The notes under the pieces were generated by a model, which searched no databases, was not told where the DNA came from, and was given only the letters and a program-made list of their open reading frames with translations. The position numbers and the translations under genes are program-made. Below, one piece after another: positions 47,498-56,464 of a stretch of 64,000 nucleotides of DNA (the stretch's first letter is position 1; each line of letters begins with the position of its first letter). Origin of the DNA: Pacificimonas sp036351775 (GTDB lineage Bacteria; Pseudomonadota; Alphaproteobacteria; Sphingomonadales; Sphingomonadaceae); NCBI GenBank assembly GCA_036351775.1, contig JAZBPX010000061.1, positions 1-64,000 of the forward strand. The letters are read 5' to 3'.

Positions 47498-47818
47498 CTA
47501 CGCCAGCTCGCCCTCCAGCCAGTCCTTGATCGCGCTCTTCGGCTGCGCGCCGACCTTTGTCGCGGCCGGCTGACCGTTCTTGAACAGGATCATCGTCGGA
47601 ATGCCGCGAATGCCGAATTCGGCGGCCAGGTCCGGGTGATCGTCGGTGTTCAGCTTGGCGATGGTCACGCCGTCCATTTCATCGGACAGTTCCTCCAGCG
47701 CAGGGGCGATCTGCTTGCACGGCCCGCACCACGGCGCCCAGAAATCGATCAGTACAGGATCGCTGGCCTGCTTAACGGCGGTTTCGAAATTATCCGGGGT
47801 GATGGCGGTCGTGGCCAT
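47498..47818 (-). CDS. trxA: thioredoxin
   Basis: 106 residues with the redox site WCGPC (30-34) and the cis-Pro loop GIPTMILFKNG. General protein disulfide reductase. The ATG at 47818 gives the standard length; a longer open frame runs back into addA. It is separated from addA by 112 bases, and likely the last gene of the divL cluster. Confidence 0.98.
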   Translation of the reverse strand: MATTAITPDNFETAVKQASDPVLIDFWAPWCGPCKQIAPALEELSDEMDGVTIAKLNTDDHPDLAAEFGIRGIPTMILFKNGQPAATKVGAQPKSAIKDWLEGELA

Positions 47819-47930
47819 GATGACATCTCCTGCTCTGAGGGGGTTCTCTCTTGGTTTGAAACATGGCCTGACGCTACAGGCCGCACAAGACAGGAACCGG
47901 CAAGCCTTTCTGTCGTTCCGCGTAGCGCCG

Positions 47931-50900
47931 CTATTCTGCGAGCCAAATAAGGCGTGGCCCTGCCGTATAGAGAAGCCCTGTCTCAATGCTGTGAGCGGGG
48001 AAGATTTTCGCGGCGGCGCCGCGATAGGCCGCCATCTGGTTCCGGTGCTTCTCGCGTACGTTCGCCGCGTTTTCCGGGACCGCGCGGTCGGTCTTGTAAT
48101 CGACCAGCAGGACCCGGTCTTCCTCGACGACCAGAACATCCACCGTCCCGGCGATCACGCGGTCATTTACGACGGCGGTGATCGGCGCTTCGCGCAGCGC
48201 GTGCGGCGAAAAGAGTGCGGCGTGGTCCGGGTTGTCCATGACGGCGAACACCTCTTCCAGTACCGTATCCACGTCGATCGCCTGACAGCGCTTCTTCAAA
48301 TAGGTCCGTGCGGCCCCGCGCCGGTTCTCGGCGGGCAGTTCCGGCAGCACCTCGAACAGGCGGTGCATAAGGCGTCCGCGCTCGGCCGCCCGCTCCAGCT
48401 GCGGTCCTGGCGGCGGCAGCCCGCCATCCGCATCCGGCTCCGAAGGGGCCAGCGGCCGCGGCGGTTTCTGCTCGGCAGGGGCCGGACTGAGCGCCCAGGG
48501 CGGCGGCGTTACCGGTTCAGCGGAATCCGCGTACTGCTTGCCTTTCTCGCCTGCTTCCGTGCCGCTCTTGTGGCGGATCAGCATCCCGCCCCAGATGTCG
48601 CTCCGTTCCTCCTCCGTTTCCATATCGGCGAGCGTTGCCGCGACGCGGTCGTGCCAGGACGCCTCCTGCCCCCGCTTCGTTTCGATCCCGCCGACAAAAA
48701 GAAAATCCTCCGCACGCGTCATCGCGACGTACAGCAGCCGCAAATCCTCCTGCATGTCCTTCTGCGCTGACCGCTCATGCGCGGTGCGGAGACGGTCCGG
48801 CAGATCGCCCTGTTTCAGACCGGCCCAGGGCAGTTCGGGATGATCGCTCATTAAGATGCGGCTGCGCCCGCCACCCGGCTTTCGCGCTGCATCGGCAAGA
48901 AACACGACCGGTGCCTGCAGCCCCTTTGCCCCGTGCACCGTCATGATGCGGACGGCCGCAGCGGGAGCTTCCGCGTCGCGCTTGATATCGACGTCGTCCG
49001 CCGCTCCGAGCCAATCCAGAAAGCCTTGCAGGGTCGGCGCTCCGGTTCGCTCGTAGACCAGCGCCTGCACGAGGAGTTCCTCCAGAGGGTCGCGCGCTTC
49101 GTCGCCCAGCCGGGCCAGTAGCTTGGACCGGCCGCCAAGGGGCCCCGACAGCACCTGCTCCAGAAACTCGAAGGGAGCGGAAAAGTCAGTGATTGCCAGC
49201 ACCGCATTCAGCCAGTCGAGCGCCTCTCCGGCGCGCGAATGGTGCCGCCTCCGCAGCGCAGACCATAATGTCACGCCCTCCGCGCGTGGGTGAGCCAGGT
49301 CGTAGAGTTCCTGCTGCGACCAGCCGAGCAGCGGCGATGTCAACAGCTCTGCCAGCGACAGATCATCGTTCGGTTGCAGGGTAAAGCGGATCAGCGACAG
49401 GCAGTCCCTCACTGCCAGCGGCGCGGTCAACCGCAGACGGTCCGCGCCCGCCACCGGCACGCCTTCCTTGTGCAGCGCCGCGACAAGTTCCGGCACCAGA
49501 TCGCCGCGCTTCCGCACGAGGATCAGGATGTCCTGCGCCTGCGCCCCGCGCTTCTTCGACGGCACGAAGAGCTCGCGGCTCAACCAGTCCCGCACCTGCC
49601 GCGCCGTCCGCTGCGCAAAAGCGCGCTCCGGATAGTCTGCCTCAGCAATTTCTTCATCGAACGGCGCGCCCTCGCTTCCAAGGGTTGGCAACAGTGTGAC
49701 GGCCCCGGCCTGCCCCTTGCGGTGAGGCATGTGAGACTGAAGCGGCTGGTCGAGCCCCAGCGCTTCCGCACCCACGCTTTCCAACAACTTGTCGACCACC
49801 GCCAACACCGCCGGAACCGAGCGGAAGGAGGTGTTCAGTCCGACTTCGGCGAGCGGGCTGCACGCTGCCTCCGCCTTTGCCCGCGCCGTATCACGCGCCT
49901 TGCGGAACTCCTCGGGATCCGTACCCTGAAAGCCGTAGATCGCCTGCTTGAAATCACCCACGGCGAACAGCGAGCGCGCGCCATCCGCCGCGCCGTCGCC
50001 AGCGAAAAACTCGCCCGTCAGCGCTTCGACAATCTGCCACTGCGCGCGGTTCGTGTCCTGCCCCTCATCGACCAGGACATGATCGATCCGCTGGTCCAGC
50101 TTGTAGCGCACCCAGTCCGCGCTGATCCGCATGTCACCGCCCAGCAGCGCCGCCGCACCCGCAATCAGATCGTCGAAATCAACTGCGCCCAGCCGCCCCT
50201 TCATCGCTGTGTATCGTTCTGCGATCACCCGCGCGGTTCTCAGGTGCAGCAGCGCCGCCTCCACCGCGTCCACCGCCAGCAGTGCGTCGCCTAGCCTTTC
50301 CACGAACGGTTCAACCGCATCGAGTTCGGCCTGCGCTGCTTTCAGCTTCCTGACCTTGCCCGTCGTCTTCGTCAGCAGCGCGCCGCGAAGCGCTTCGATC
50401 CGCAGTCGCGGCGCTTCATCGAGCGCGAAGAATGCGGTGATCCCGGCCTGTATATTAGCTGCACTTTGTGCAGACGACGTCGCCAGCGCTGCCCGCAGGT
50501 CTGCGAGCGCGTCCGCCAGACCGGGTTCCGCTGTGATCGCGGCGCGGAGAAGTTCGTTCTCGCCGCCCTCTCCCGGCAGCCCGACCGCGCGGCGCAGCGC
50601 CGTCCGCAGTCCCTCTTCAGTTGGATATCCTAGCAACAGCTCGCGGTGCGCCAGCAGCGCGTTTAGTAGTTCGACCGCCCCGGCATCGCCGTGCCGCACG
50701 GCCAGCGCGCCAAGGTCCGCCAGCAGCCCTTCACCATCCCCGCCATCCTCGGCAGCGTCAGCAATCGCGTCTTCCAGGACCGTTTGCCGGATCTGCGCGC
50801 TCGTCCGTTCATCAAGCAGCGCGTAGCCCGGCGTGATCGCTGCTTCCAGCGGGAACGCCGCCAGCAGCGTCGAGGCAAAGCTGTGGATCGTTTGCAGCTT

Positions 50901-51251
50901 GAACCCGCCGCGGACCTCCAGTGTCCGCGCAAACAGGGTGCGCGCCCGCCGCACCATCGCCTCATCCGGCGCGGCACCGATCGCGCGGAGGTCCGCCGTC
51001 ACATCGCCTGCATCCGCAAGTACCCAGCCCGCCAGCCGTTCGAACAGCCGCGTCTGCATTTCTGCCGCAGCCGCCTTCGTAAAGGTCAGCGCCAGGATGC
51101 CCGACGGCGCGGCTCCCTCTGCCAGCAGCCGCAGGATCCGTGCGGTCAGGACCTGTGTCTTGCCCGTTCCGGCACTCGCGGACACCCAGGCGTGCCGCGC
51201 GGGATCAACGCCCGCTACCTGTTCCGGCGTCAGGTTCAGCAGCCTACTCAC
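47931..51251 (-). CDS. addA: double-strand break repair helicase-nuclease AddA
   Basis: 1106-residue UvrD-type helicase/nuclease of the AddAB complex, the alphaproteobacterial counterpart of RecBCD. The start is GTG 51251, whose GTGAGTAG overlaps the addB stop by eight bases; the upstream ATG lies inside addB. Motifs: Walker A SASAGTGKTQVLT near residue 25, DEGQDTNRAQWQIVE, GDFKQAIYGFQG, VTRAEDFLFV and the C-terminal RecB-like nuclease site LLVDYKTDRAV near residue 1070. Complete by length. Confidence 0.96.
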   Translation of the reverse strand: MSRLLNLTPEQVAGVDPARHAWVSASAGTGKTQVLTARILRLLAEGAAPSGILALTFTKAAAAEMQTRLFERLAGWVLADAGDVTADLRAIGAAPDEAMVRRARTLFARTLEVRGGFKLQTIHSFASTLLAAFPLEAAITPGYALLDERTSAQIRQTVLEDAIADAAEDGGDGEGLLADLGALAVRHGDAGAVELLNALLAHRELLLGYPTEEGLRTALRRAVGLPGEGGENELLRAAITAEPGLADALADLRAALATSSAQSAANIQAGITAFFALDEAPRLRIEALRGALLTKTTGKVRKLKAAQAELDAVEPFVERLGDALLAVDAVEAALLHLRTARVIAERYTAMKGRLGAVDFDDLIAGAAALLGGDMRISADWVRYKLDQRIDHVLVDEGQDTNRAQWQIVEALTGEFFAGDGAADGARSLFAVGDFKQAIYGFQGTDPEEFRKARDTARAKAEAACSPLAEVGLNTSFRSVPAVLAVVDKLLESVGAEALGLDQPLQSHMPHRKGQAGAVTLLPTLGSEGAPFDEEIAEADYPERAFAQRTARQVRDWLSRELFVPSKKRGAQAQDILILVRKRGDLVPELVAALHKEGVPVAGADRLRLTAPLAVRDCLSLIRFTLQPNDDLSLAELLTSPLLGWSQQELYDLAHPRAEGVTLWSALRRRHHSRAGEALDWLNAVLAITDFSAPFEFLEQVLSGPLGGRSKLLARLGDEARDPLEELLVQALVYERTGAPTLQGFLDWLGAADDVDIKRDAEAPAAAVRIMTVHGAKGLQAPVVFLADAARKPGGGRSRILMSDHPELPWAGLKQGDLPDRLRTAHERSAQKDMQEDLRLLYVAMTRAEDFLFVGGIETKRGQEASWHDRVAATLADMETEEERSDIWGGMLIRHKSGTEAGEKGKQYADSAEPVTPPPWALSPAPAEQKPPRPLAPSEPDADGGLPPPGPQLERAAERGRLMHRLFEVLPELPAENRRGAARTYLKKRCQAIDVDTVLEEVFAVMDNPDHAALFSPHALREAPITAVVNDRVIAGTVDVLVVEEDRVLLVDYKTDRAVPENAANVREKHRNQMAAYRGAAAKIFPAHSIETGLLYTAGPRLIWLAE

Positions 51252-54222
51252 GCGAGCGCCCCTCCCATTCCGCAACGCGCGCAAGCTGGTCATAATCGTT
51301 CCAGGGTGCGTATTCCGGCCGCAGCCGCGCGGTGAAAGCTGCGCCCCCCGTCAGATACTGGCCCACCACCTGCCGGAAGCGCGCCTTCGCCGCGTCGAAA
51401 TAGGTCGGCAGGTCGTCCCATGCTGCCTTATTGTGCCGCCCGCTCGCCCGGATCTCGCCTTCGGTCATGCCGCCGCTCAGTCGCCAATAGGCGATCTGCG
51501 CCACGGGACCGGCTTCGACCGTATCCACCGCGCCCGCCTCGACCAGCCATGCCAGCAGCGCGAGCTGGTCGGCATAGCCATCGACGATCCGGCCTGTGCT
51601 GGGCGGCGCTCCGGTCTTGTAATCGACCACCGTATAGCCGTCGCGGCCCGAGAGGATCAGATCGGCCTTGCCGGTCAGCGTCACGCCCGCCTCGGTCAGC
51701 CTGCCCTTCCGTTCCGCCGCGGCGACCGTCATCCCCAGCGTCGCCGCCTCCGCCACTTGCGCCGCGGCCCAGTCCAGCATCCGCGCCACACGGGGCCGCC
51801 ACAGGACCTGCGTCAGCGGATGATCGGCATAATCCTTCAGCGCCTTGTCGAGCGCCTCGGCTCGGGCGGCTGCGTCGTTCAGGTCTTGAGCCTCGGTAAG
51901 CCTTTCCAGGATCTCGTGGACGATCGTCCCGCGTTCCGCCGCGCCGGCGTCCTCACCAAGACCTTCCAGCGGCTCCAGTCCCAGCATCTTGCGCGCATAG
52001 AACTGATATGGATCGGCGCGCAGCGTCTCGACCTGCGTAACGCTGATTTTCGTCGGGCGGTCCTTTATCGGCGGCGAGGGCTCCGGCCGAGGTGCAGGCG
52101 GTTCCTTCTCGAACCCGTCAAACGCTGCCGCCAAGCGTTCCAGCTGTGTGTCGTGCTTTGCCGCCGCCCCAAGCCGGGCCTTCACACGAAGCCAGTATCG
52201 TGAAGCCACCGCAGGCGCACCGTCCGCTTTTTTTGACCGCGTGAGCAAAACCTCCGGCGCCGCTGCAGCCGCCAGAAAGTCGAGCGCCGCCAGCGACTGC
52301 GCCCTTTCCAGCGGCGGCAAGTCCAGTTCCGCCCGGATACGCGGCGGCAACCAGGGATCGAAGCCGTCGTCGCGCGGCCAGCTGCCCTCGTTCAGTCCGC
52401 CGAGGATCATCAGGTCCGTACGCTGTAGCCGCGCCTCAAGCAGACCATAGATGGACAGCCGCGGGTGCGTGCCGAACACAGGCCTGACCGCAAGCTCTGC
52501 CATGATTGCGGACATCAGCGCGGGCAGGTCGTCCGCCCCCACGGTTCCGCCCGCATCGCCCTCTCGCTCCAGATCGGCGATCAGATCGGCGGCCGCCCGC
52601 CCCGCCTGTCCGTCCCAGAAGCGTTCGCCGCTCGCCGCCTCGAGATAGGCGCGTAGCACTGCCACGGATTCAGCGATGCTCGCCGTCTTCCGGCGTTGGA
52701 ACAGCGCGGCGAGCGGGCGCAGTTCGACCTCCCGCGCCTTCCACCATTCGATGATCGACTCGCGGTCGGGGTCGTCCCGGTCCAGCGTCTTCGTGATCCT
52801 GTTGCGAATGCCCTGCAGGCCCCGCGCCGGGCGCACACCGCGCAGCAGCTGGTCGATCCGCCGTACCGTTGCCAGCCAGTCGCCCCGCGCTTCGGTATCC
52901 GGTCCGGCCAATGGATGTTTCAGAAGCGCGAGCAGCGGCGCGGGCGCGAAGCGCGACTGCGCCGCCTCCAGCGCCAGCCGCAGGAACACGCCAGGCGGGC
53001 TCAGCGACAGAGGCCGACCGGCGGAATCGTCCACGGCCACACCCCAGCGGGTCATCTGCACCGCAACCCGGCGCGCCAGATCGCGGTCTGGCGTGACGAG
53101 GGCCGCCGTCTTGCCGTCGGTGTCGAGCGCACGCCGGAACGCCAGCGCAATGATCATCGCCTCCTCGGCAGGCGATGCGGCTTCCGCAAAGCTCAGGCCG
53201 AGGGCACCGTTGTGGTCCATTGGGAGCGGGGTCCACGCCGCCGTGTCGCTAGGTGCCGCCAGCGCCTCGGTCAGGACAACCGTCCGCGCAGCGCCCCCGG
53301 AATGCTCGCTGGCACCGTCCGGGGACCAGTCGCTCACCTCGGCCCGGGACACGCTCATCGCGTCGAGCAACAGTTTCAACGGCACCTGCGGATGGGGGCT
53401 GGACGGAGACAAGCGATCCCAGCTTTCCGTCGCCATCGCCTTATCCAGCGATGGCAGTACCACCGCCCCTCTGGGCAACCGAGCGATGGTCGACAGCAGG
53501 GCCGCCGCTGCCGGATCGGCGTTCGCAATACCCGCCGCGATCACGGCCCCGCGCGGCGGCGTGTCCGCCCACCGCTGCGACAGCGCCGCCAGCCGAACCG
53601 TTCGCTGACGAACCCGGTCGACCTCGCCGCGCGCGTCAAGAACCTCCGGCCAGCGGTCCGATACAATGGCAAGAAATTCGGCCGTCTGCTGCCAGTGGGT
53701 TGCCAGATCGGCACCCGGCAACGCCTCGAGCGTTCTGGGATCAACCTCCCAGAGTTGCAGCGTATCGAGCGTACGGCCCAGCTCCTGCGCCAGGCGATAG
53801 GTTTCGACCTTTGCCCGGTCCTTGCCAGTCTTCTCCTGCCAGCGCTCGACCAGCGCCGACAGCATCAGCGCACGGGGCAGCGCCGCCACGGGCTCGGCTT
53901 CGCTAAGTGCGTCGCCGGCCTCGCCCAGTCCGAAATCGGCGGGATCAGCCTCCGGATCGCCCAGCACGCTCAGGCGGGGAAGCAGTAGCGCGCCGCCGCT
54001 TTTGCGGACAAAGGCATCGCGCACCGCCCTGACGGCGCGGCGATTTGGTAGCAGGACAACGGCGCGGGCAAGGTCCAGCCTGGTCTCGATGGACACGGGC
54101 CTGCCGTTCAGCAGGCCCTCGGCCAACGCGTCGGCAAAGGCGTCATGAGGCGGAATCGTATAGACGCCTGGCCTGCCGCCGCCCGGGCCTTGCCTGGCGG
54201 TCCCCGCAGCCGCTTCGCTCAT
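51244..54222 (-). CDS. addB: double-strand break repair protein AddB
   Basis: 992-residue partner of AddA. The alphaproteobacterial form: it opens with YTIPPHDAFADALAEGLL and LPNRRAVRAVRDAF instead of a clear Walker A, contains LGGLNEGSWP, RSKKADGAPAVASRYW, and ends in a RecB-family nuclease with DLILSGRDGYTVVDYKTG. Together they resect ends and recognise Chi-like sites before RecA loading. The stop overlaps addA by eight bases and the gene starts nine bases after murU. Confidence 0.94.
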   Translation of the reverse strand: MSEAAAGTARQGPGGGRPGVYTIPPHDAFADALAEGLLNGRPVSIETRLDLARAVVLLPNRRAVRAVRDAFVRKSGGALLLPRLSVLGDPEADPADFGLGEAGDALSEAEPVAALPRALMLSALVERWQEKTGKDRAKVETYRLAQELGRTLDTLQLWEVDPRTLEALPGADLATHWQQTAEFLAIVSDRWPEVLDARGEVDRVRQRTVRLAALSQRWADTPPRGAVIAAGIANADPAAAALLSTIARLPRGAVVLPSLDKAMATESWDRLSPSSPHPQVPLKLLLDAMSVSRAEVSDWSPDGASEHSGGAARTVVLTEALAAPSDTAAWTPLPMDHNGALGLSFAEAASPAEEAMIIALAFRRALDTDGKTAALVTPDRDLARRVAVQMTRWGVAVDDSAGRPLSLSPPGVFLRLALEAAQSRFAPAPLLALLKHPLAGPDTEARGDWLATVRRIDQLLRGVRPARGLQGIRNRITKTLDRDDPDRESIIEWWKAREVELRPLAALFQRRKTASIAESVAVLRAYLEAASGERFWDGQAGRAAADLIADLEREGDAGGTVGADDLPALMSAIMAELAVRPVFGTHPRLSIYGLLEARLQRTDLMILGGLNEGSWPRDDGFDPWLPPRIRAELDLPPLERAQSLAALDFLAAAAAPEVLLTRSKKADGAPAVASRYWLRVKARLGAAAKHDTQLERLAAAFDGFEKEPPAPRPEPSPPIKDRPTKISVTQVETLRADPYQFYARKMLGLEPLEGLGEDAGAAERGTIVHEILERLTEAQDLNDAAARAEALDKALKDYADHPLTQVLWRPRVARMLDWAAAQVAEAATLGMTVAAAERKGRLTEAGVTLTGKADLILSGRDGYTVVDYKTGAPPSTGRIVDGYADQLALLAWLVEAGAVDTVEAGPVAQIAYWRLSGGMTEGEIRASGRHNKAAWDDLPTYFDAAKARFRQVVGQYLTGGAAFTARLRPEYAPWNDYDQLARVAEWEGRSRE

Positions 54223-54231
54223 GCGGCGCGC

Positions 54232-54993
54232 TCACTCACCGGACAGCAGCCGCTCCGTTGCCTTCACTGCATCTGGCGTTCCCACGTGATACCACTCGCC
54301 GACATGGGATACGCCGAACAGTCGGCCCTTCGCCAAAAGCCTGTCGAAGATGACGTTGAAGCTGAACTTGCCCTCCGGCGCGTCCGCAAAGAGCGACCGC
54401 TTCACGATCTGAGTGCCGGAATAAACGAAGGGTGCGATCCGATGGCCCGTCCGGCGCGAGATGCTGCCGTCGCGTTCCATGCGGAAATCGCCGCGCCCGG
54501 CATAGCCATGTGCCTTCATCAGCGGCACCAGAAGCAGTAGTGCGTCCATGCGCTCCGGATCCCATCGCTGCGCCAGCAATTCAATGGCATCCACAGGTCC
54601 GTCGATCAGGATATTGTCGCTGTTGGTCACCAGAAACGGATCCGCATCGATCAGGTCCAGCGCCTTCTTCGTGCCGCCACCGGTCTCCAGCAGTTCCGCG
54701 CGTTCGTCCGACAGTCTGATGTCCAGCGCGGTTTGCAGCCGTCCCACATGCGCCTCTACCTGATCGGCCAGATAATGAACGTTGATGACGGCGCGCGTCA
54801 CACCCGCCCGCTCAAGATTCTGAAGCGCATAATCCACCAGAGGCCGCCCACGCACCTGGATCAGCGGCTTTGGCCGCGTCGCCGTCAGGGGCCGCATCCT
54901 CCGCCCAAGACCCGCTGACAGCACCATCGCCGCCTTCGGCACTGACACATCCAACCGGGGCCTCAGGGTAAGGGTTTCCTGCGCCTTTGTCAT
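54232..54993 (-). CDS. murU: MurNAc-1-phosphate uridylyltransferase, MurU-like
   Basis: 253 residues of the sugar-1-phosphate nucleotidyltransferase family: VLSAGLGRRMRPLTATRPKPLI at the N-terminus, VTNSDNIL with the metal Asp, and the C-terminal VGTPDAVKATERLL. In Pseudomonas, AmgK phosphorylates MurNAc at C1 and MurU makes UDP-MurNAc, a recycling route that bypasses fosfomycin-sensitive MurA. The adjacent upstream gene is AmgK-like and overlaps by four bases, which supports this reading over a generic nucleotidyltransferase. Confidence 0.85.
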   Translation of the reverse strand: MTKAQETLTLRPRLDVSVPKAAMVLSAGLGRRMRPLTATRPKPLIQVRGRPLVDYALQNLERAGVTRAVINVHYLADQVEAHVGRLQTALDIRLSDERAELLETGGGTKKALDLIDADPFLVTNSDNILIDGPVDAIELLAQRWDPERMDALLLLVPLMKAHGYAGRGDFRMERDGSISRRTGHRIAPFVYSGTQIVKRSLFADAPEGKFSFNVIFDRLLAKGRLFGVSHVGEWYHVGTPDAVKATERLLSGE

Positions 54994-56018
54994 TGGGACT
55001 CCCGCGCCGCCATTTCCGCCAAATCGCGCCGCACTTGCGGCGGCAGATGCTCATCGTACCACGCCCTTAGCGGTGCACAGACCGGGTGCATGAGATTATC
55101 GTCCAAATGTCGCCATAACCGGGGGATGTGCCTAAGATATTCCGGTTTTCCATCGCGCCGCCAAAGCCTTGGAAAAACGCCAAGAATTCTCGCCGCTCGC
55201 TGAGCGCCCATCACCGCATAGCTCGCCCGAAATCGCGCTTCGTCGAGATCCGGCCTCTGCTCGAGATAGTGCTGGATCAGGCTTTCTTCCAATCCAGAAC
55301 CAATGTCCCGTCGGGCGTCCTTTAGCAGCGACACCAGATCGTAACTCGACGGTCCCCGCATCGCATCCTGAAAGTCCAGAATACCGACCCGCTGCACTCC
55401 GTCACGATTCGGCAGCCACATCAGGTTCGGCGAATGATAATCCAGCTGCACCAGCCGGTCCGCATCATAATGAGCCGCGGGTAGCACCGCGTGCCAAGCA
55501 GACTGATGCGAAGCTCTCACCGCATCTGACGCGCGGCCTTCCTTCAACTCCGGCCAATGCCATTCCAGCAGGGTTTCGGCCTCCTTGATCAGCCTGTCAT
55601 CATCATACCGTTCGATGGCAACTTCGCCGAGCTTCGTCGGCATGGGCGCAGCATGCAGCGCTGCCAGCACGTCCGTCGCCTCTCGGTAAAGAACCGCTTC
55701 TTCGACACCCTCCTGCCGATTTTCCAACGCATCGAAATACTGGACCGACCCTAGATCCTCCAGCAGGATAAAGCCCTTCTCGACCTCCTCGTCGTATATC
55801 TGCGGTGCGCTCAAGCCGAGTGTCCGAATGTATCTCGCCAATGCCACGAACCAGTGGCTCCGCTCGCTAGGGTCCGGCGCGTGCATCAGAACACGGGTTT
55901 CACCGCCCTTGGCCAGCCGAAAGTACCGGCGAAATGCCGCGTCAGCGCTAAACTCTTGCAAGGGGACATCCCCCCAGCCGCGACGCTCCAGAAAGGCAGT
56001 CGTACCGCTGGGTATCAC
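54990..56018 (-). CDS. amgK: N-acetylmuramate/N-acetylglucosamine kinase, AmgK-like
   Basis: 342 residues from GTG 56018, which overlaps the tsaE stop as GTGA. It belongs to the aminoglycoside-phosphotransferase kinase fold: FRRYFRL in the N-lobe, then VQLDYHSPNLMWL with the catalytic Asp and asparagine, and VGILDFQDAMRGPSSYDLVSLLKD with the metal Asp. The length fits AmgK. With murU it forms the cell-wall sugar recycling pair. A drug-resistance role is unlikely from context. Confidence 0.85.
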   Translation of the reverse strand: MIPSGTTAFLERRGWGDVPLQEFSADAAFRRYFRLAKGGETRVLMHAPDPSERSHWFVALARYIRTLGLSAPQIYDEEVEKGFILLEDLGSVQYFDALENRQEGVEEAVLYREATDVLAALHAAPMPTKLGEVAIERYDDDRLIKEAETLLEWHWPELKEGRASDAVRASHQSAWHAVLPAAHYDADRLVQLDYHSPNLMWLPNRDGVQRVGILDFQDAMRGPSSYDLVSLLKDARRDIGSGLEESLIQHYLEQRPDLDEARFRASYAVMGAQRAARILGVFPRLWRRDGKPEYLRHIPRLWRHLDDNLMHPVCAPLRAWYDEHLPPQVRRDLAEMAARESQ

Positions 56019-56464
56019 GCGATGGCGCTCCACCGCTCTTCCCACACTTCCGGAACATGAACGTCGGCAATCCTGGTCGTCCGCCTTGCGATGCGAAGAG
56101 TAATCCCCAGAGCAGGTCCCGGAACAGCCCGGCCGCCGCGCTCTGGCCATTCTACCAACAGCGCACCGTCCTCCAGCGCCTCGAAAAGAGAAAGTGCTTC
56201 CACCTCGTCCGCGTTCTTCAATCTGTATAGATCGGCATGCCAGACCGGCAGGCGCATCTCTTCAAAGTCATAAACCTGCACAAGAGTGTATGAGGGACTT
56301 ACCACTTCGCCGAGATGCCCAGCGCCTGCGATAATGGCCCTTGCAAAGGTCGTTTTGCCGACGCCGACAGGTCCTGAAAGCAGTATGACGTCGCCCACGA
56401 CCAGATTGCATCCAATCCTCGCGCCCAAGTCCGTAAGCTCAGCCTCAGTGAGTTCCCTACTCAT
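56015..56464 (-). CDS. tsaE: tRNA t6A synthesis ATPase TsaE
   Basis: 149 residues from ATG 56464, overlapping the divL stop as ATGA. Walker A GPVGVGKTT (31-39), SPSYTLVQVY and HADLYRL, and the late VEWPERGG are the TsaE pattern. It assists TsaB/TsaD in making N6-threonylcarbamoyladenosine at position 37 of ANN-decoding tRNAs. tsaB and tsaD are not in the window. Confidence 0.96.
   Translation of the reverse strand: MSRELTEAELTDLGARIGCNLVVGDVILLSGPVGVGKTTFARAIIAGAGHLGEVVSPSYTLVQVYDFEEMRLPVWHADLYRLKNADEVEALSLFEALEDGALLVEWPERGGRAVPGPALGITLRIARRTTRIADVHVPEVWEERWSAIA

Noticed and set aside
52696..53988. 430-residue plus-strand ORF opposite addB
   Set aside because: Arg/Gln-rich reverse-frame product without any recognisable motif.
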